Source of the DNA: Bacteroidota bacterium
GTDB taxonomy: Bacteria; Bacteroidota; Bacteroidia; B-17B0; Aurantibacillaceae
Assembly: GCA_016194985.1 (NCBI GenBank)
Contig: JACQAK010000016.1
Coordinates: 1 to 51,884, forward strand
Length of the DNA: 51,884 nucleotides
Direction: 5' to 3'
Shown in pieces: positions 50,877 to 51,884 of this stretch (position 1 is its first letter; every line of letters begins with the position of its first letter). Position numbers and translations under genes: made by a program. The notes under the pieces are model-generated. The model worked only from the letters and a program-made list of their open reading frames with translations. It did no database searches and had not been told where the DNA came from.

Positions 50877-51884
50877 TTATATCAATTCTAATTCAAGGAT
50901 TAAGGCTTCAGCTTCTAATTCTAAAATGCGGATGCGCTCCACATCTATGTCGTTATCCTCTGGCGGTAACACAATTTTTTTTCGAGTGGAAATTTTGACG
51001 GTATCGCTTTTAACTAAGGATAATTGGTTCATTCCAATAGCCACACTTACTCCGAATTTGTTTTGCAGAATGGTGGCAAAGGCTTCAATATTTTCTTTTG
51101 GTAAATAGCCCGCCATTTTATCTGATGCTTTCTCAAACATACCTTTAGTAAGCAATGCCATTAAATCCTTATCTGTATAAATATCCCCACCTCTGGAGCG
51201 AGATAATGGCACAATGATTCTGTATTTATCCCCAGCTTCAAAAAATGCAATCTCATTTGATGCGTACATCGCAGAACCATTACTCATGGATTTTAATAAT
51301 GGCAAGGCTTTGATAATCGGAACAGTAATTTTGCGTTGTCCCATATCTTTAGGTTGCCATTCCTCTGGCATTAAAATACCTTTCTTGGTTTGTCCCTCTT
51401 GTGTTGTATAGCTTACTAATTTTCCGCTCTCCGTTCCAAAGGCTTGTAAGAGGTTGCCAGTAATGATGTAACGAATCCCTCTGTCTTTGGTTTTTTGTTT
51501 GATTTCATTATCCCATTCCATCAATAAATCCTCTTGCGACATTTCTTTGTTATCCATACTCGCTGCCATGATTTTAGAAATGCCCTCATTAAAACTGGCT
51601 GGCATAGCGATATACTTGTTACTACTGGCGATTGCTAAACGAACTTTAATAGCACTAGGTGCATACGGATTTTTCTTTTTCTTATCAATCATTACACCCA
51701 AGCTAACCGCAAAAATGGTTTCCTGCCCATTATCAAATGTGAATACAGGATAAGATAATACTCTGCCTATCGTAAAGAAATTTAAAATACGTTGCAAATA
51801 TTCTTGCTTGTATTTGTAGCTTTTATGTAATTGTTCTACCGCTAATTTATGGGCAGCGTTTAATTCGGTTTCACGTTCCTTGAT
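50877..51884 (-). CDS. C-terminal part of a large mobile-element protein, 5' end off the window
   Basis: The frame is open through the window edge, so the coding sequence is partial. Its visible 335 codons begin IKERETELNAAHKLAVEQLH and continue KSYKYKQEYLQRILNFFTIG. TTG 51797 is not needed as a start. The sequence KVRLAIASSNKYIAMPASFN and the C-terminal coiled region rich in Glu/Leu resemble the ends of very large helicase/N6-methylase-type proteins of Bacteroidota mobile elements, as I recall them. No catalytic motif falls inside the visible part. It is followed by the ATPase gene with a 19-base gap, likely one operon. Confidence 0.6.
   Translation of the reverse strand: MKERETELNAAHKLAVEQLHKSYKYKQEYLQRILNFFTIGRVLSYPVFTFDNGQETIFAVSLGVMIDKKKKNPYAPSAIKVRLAIASSNKYIAMPASFNEGISKIMAASMDNKEMSQEDLLMEWDNEIKQKTKDRGIRYIITGNLLQAFGTESGKLVSYTTQEGQTKKGILMPEEWQPKDMGQRKITVPIIKALPLLKSMSNGSAMYASNEIAFFEAGDKYRIIVPLSRSRGGDIYTDKDLMALLTKGMFEKASDKMAGYLPKENIEAFATILQNKFGVSVAIGMNQLSLVKSDTVKISTRKKIVLPPEDNDIDVERIRILELEAEALILELELI

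Noticed and set aside
45143-51884. Search for an integrase, tRNA target or direct-repeat attachment site
   Set aside because: None could be found in the visible part; the element type is therefore left open.

Overview
The window is AT-rich and fits a Bacteroidota genome. Two proteins (28651-29973 and 34549-38439) end in type IX secretion (Por) sorting domains. The best promoter candidates match the phylum pattern of a TTG element, about 19 bases, then TAnnTTT. Several outer-membrane proteins are of Bacteroidota type. No rRNA, tRNA or CRISPR array was found. I cannot place it below phylum. All functions are read from sequence features and remembered family knowledge; no database search was run.

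1-17117 (minus strand) is one long surface-polysaccharide operon. In transcription order it has: a Wzc-like co-polymerase/tyrosine kinase whose N-terminus lies in another frame; a Wzx-type flippase; a cupin; a perosamine-synthase-like sugar aminotransferase; a methyltransferase; an MBOAT O-acyltransferase with its SGNH partner; an unusual glycosyltransferase-flippase fusion; an unrecognised protein; GT4, GT2, hexapeptide acyltransferase, methyltransferase and GT4 enzymes; and an asparagine synthetase-like amidotransferase cut by the window edge. No Wza exporter, Wzy polymerase or initiating transferase is visible.

17371-28461 is mostly chromosomal housekeeping and envelope genes: an OmpA-family protein, a SPOR-like protein, beta-barrels (one possibly Wzi-like), a TPR protein, pheS, a MORN-repeat/VWA protein, ribF, a leucine-rich-repeat protein and an RmlD-like reductase. 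Two intergenic clusters of palindromes lie here, and one spot (21288-21301) looks like leftover sequencing-adapter sequence.

28651-34226 (minus) holds a T9SS-exported esterase, an SGNH/GDSL lipoprotein lacking its usual catalytic His, a FadL-type porin, a bestrophin-like channel and a DUF1801 protein. On the plus strand follow a 1296-residue T9SS-exported phytase-like esterase and a complete RND efflux operon (adaptor, permease, outer-membrane factor) preceded by a small membrane protein.

45143-51884 looks like an accessory, mobile-element region. Behind two strong terminators lie three minus-strand genes: a DUF2971 protein, a HEPN-like protein with a C-terminal zinc ribbon, and a PD-(D/E)XK nuclease-like protein. 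This set is the best candidate for an undescribed defence-type system. It is followed by a 37-residue basic peptide, a RecA-like ATPase with an internally duplicated module, and the C-terminus of a larger protein running off the edge, all typical of Bacteroidota mobile elements.
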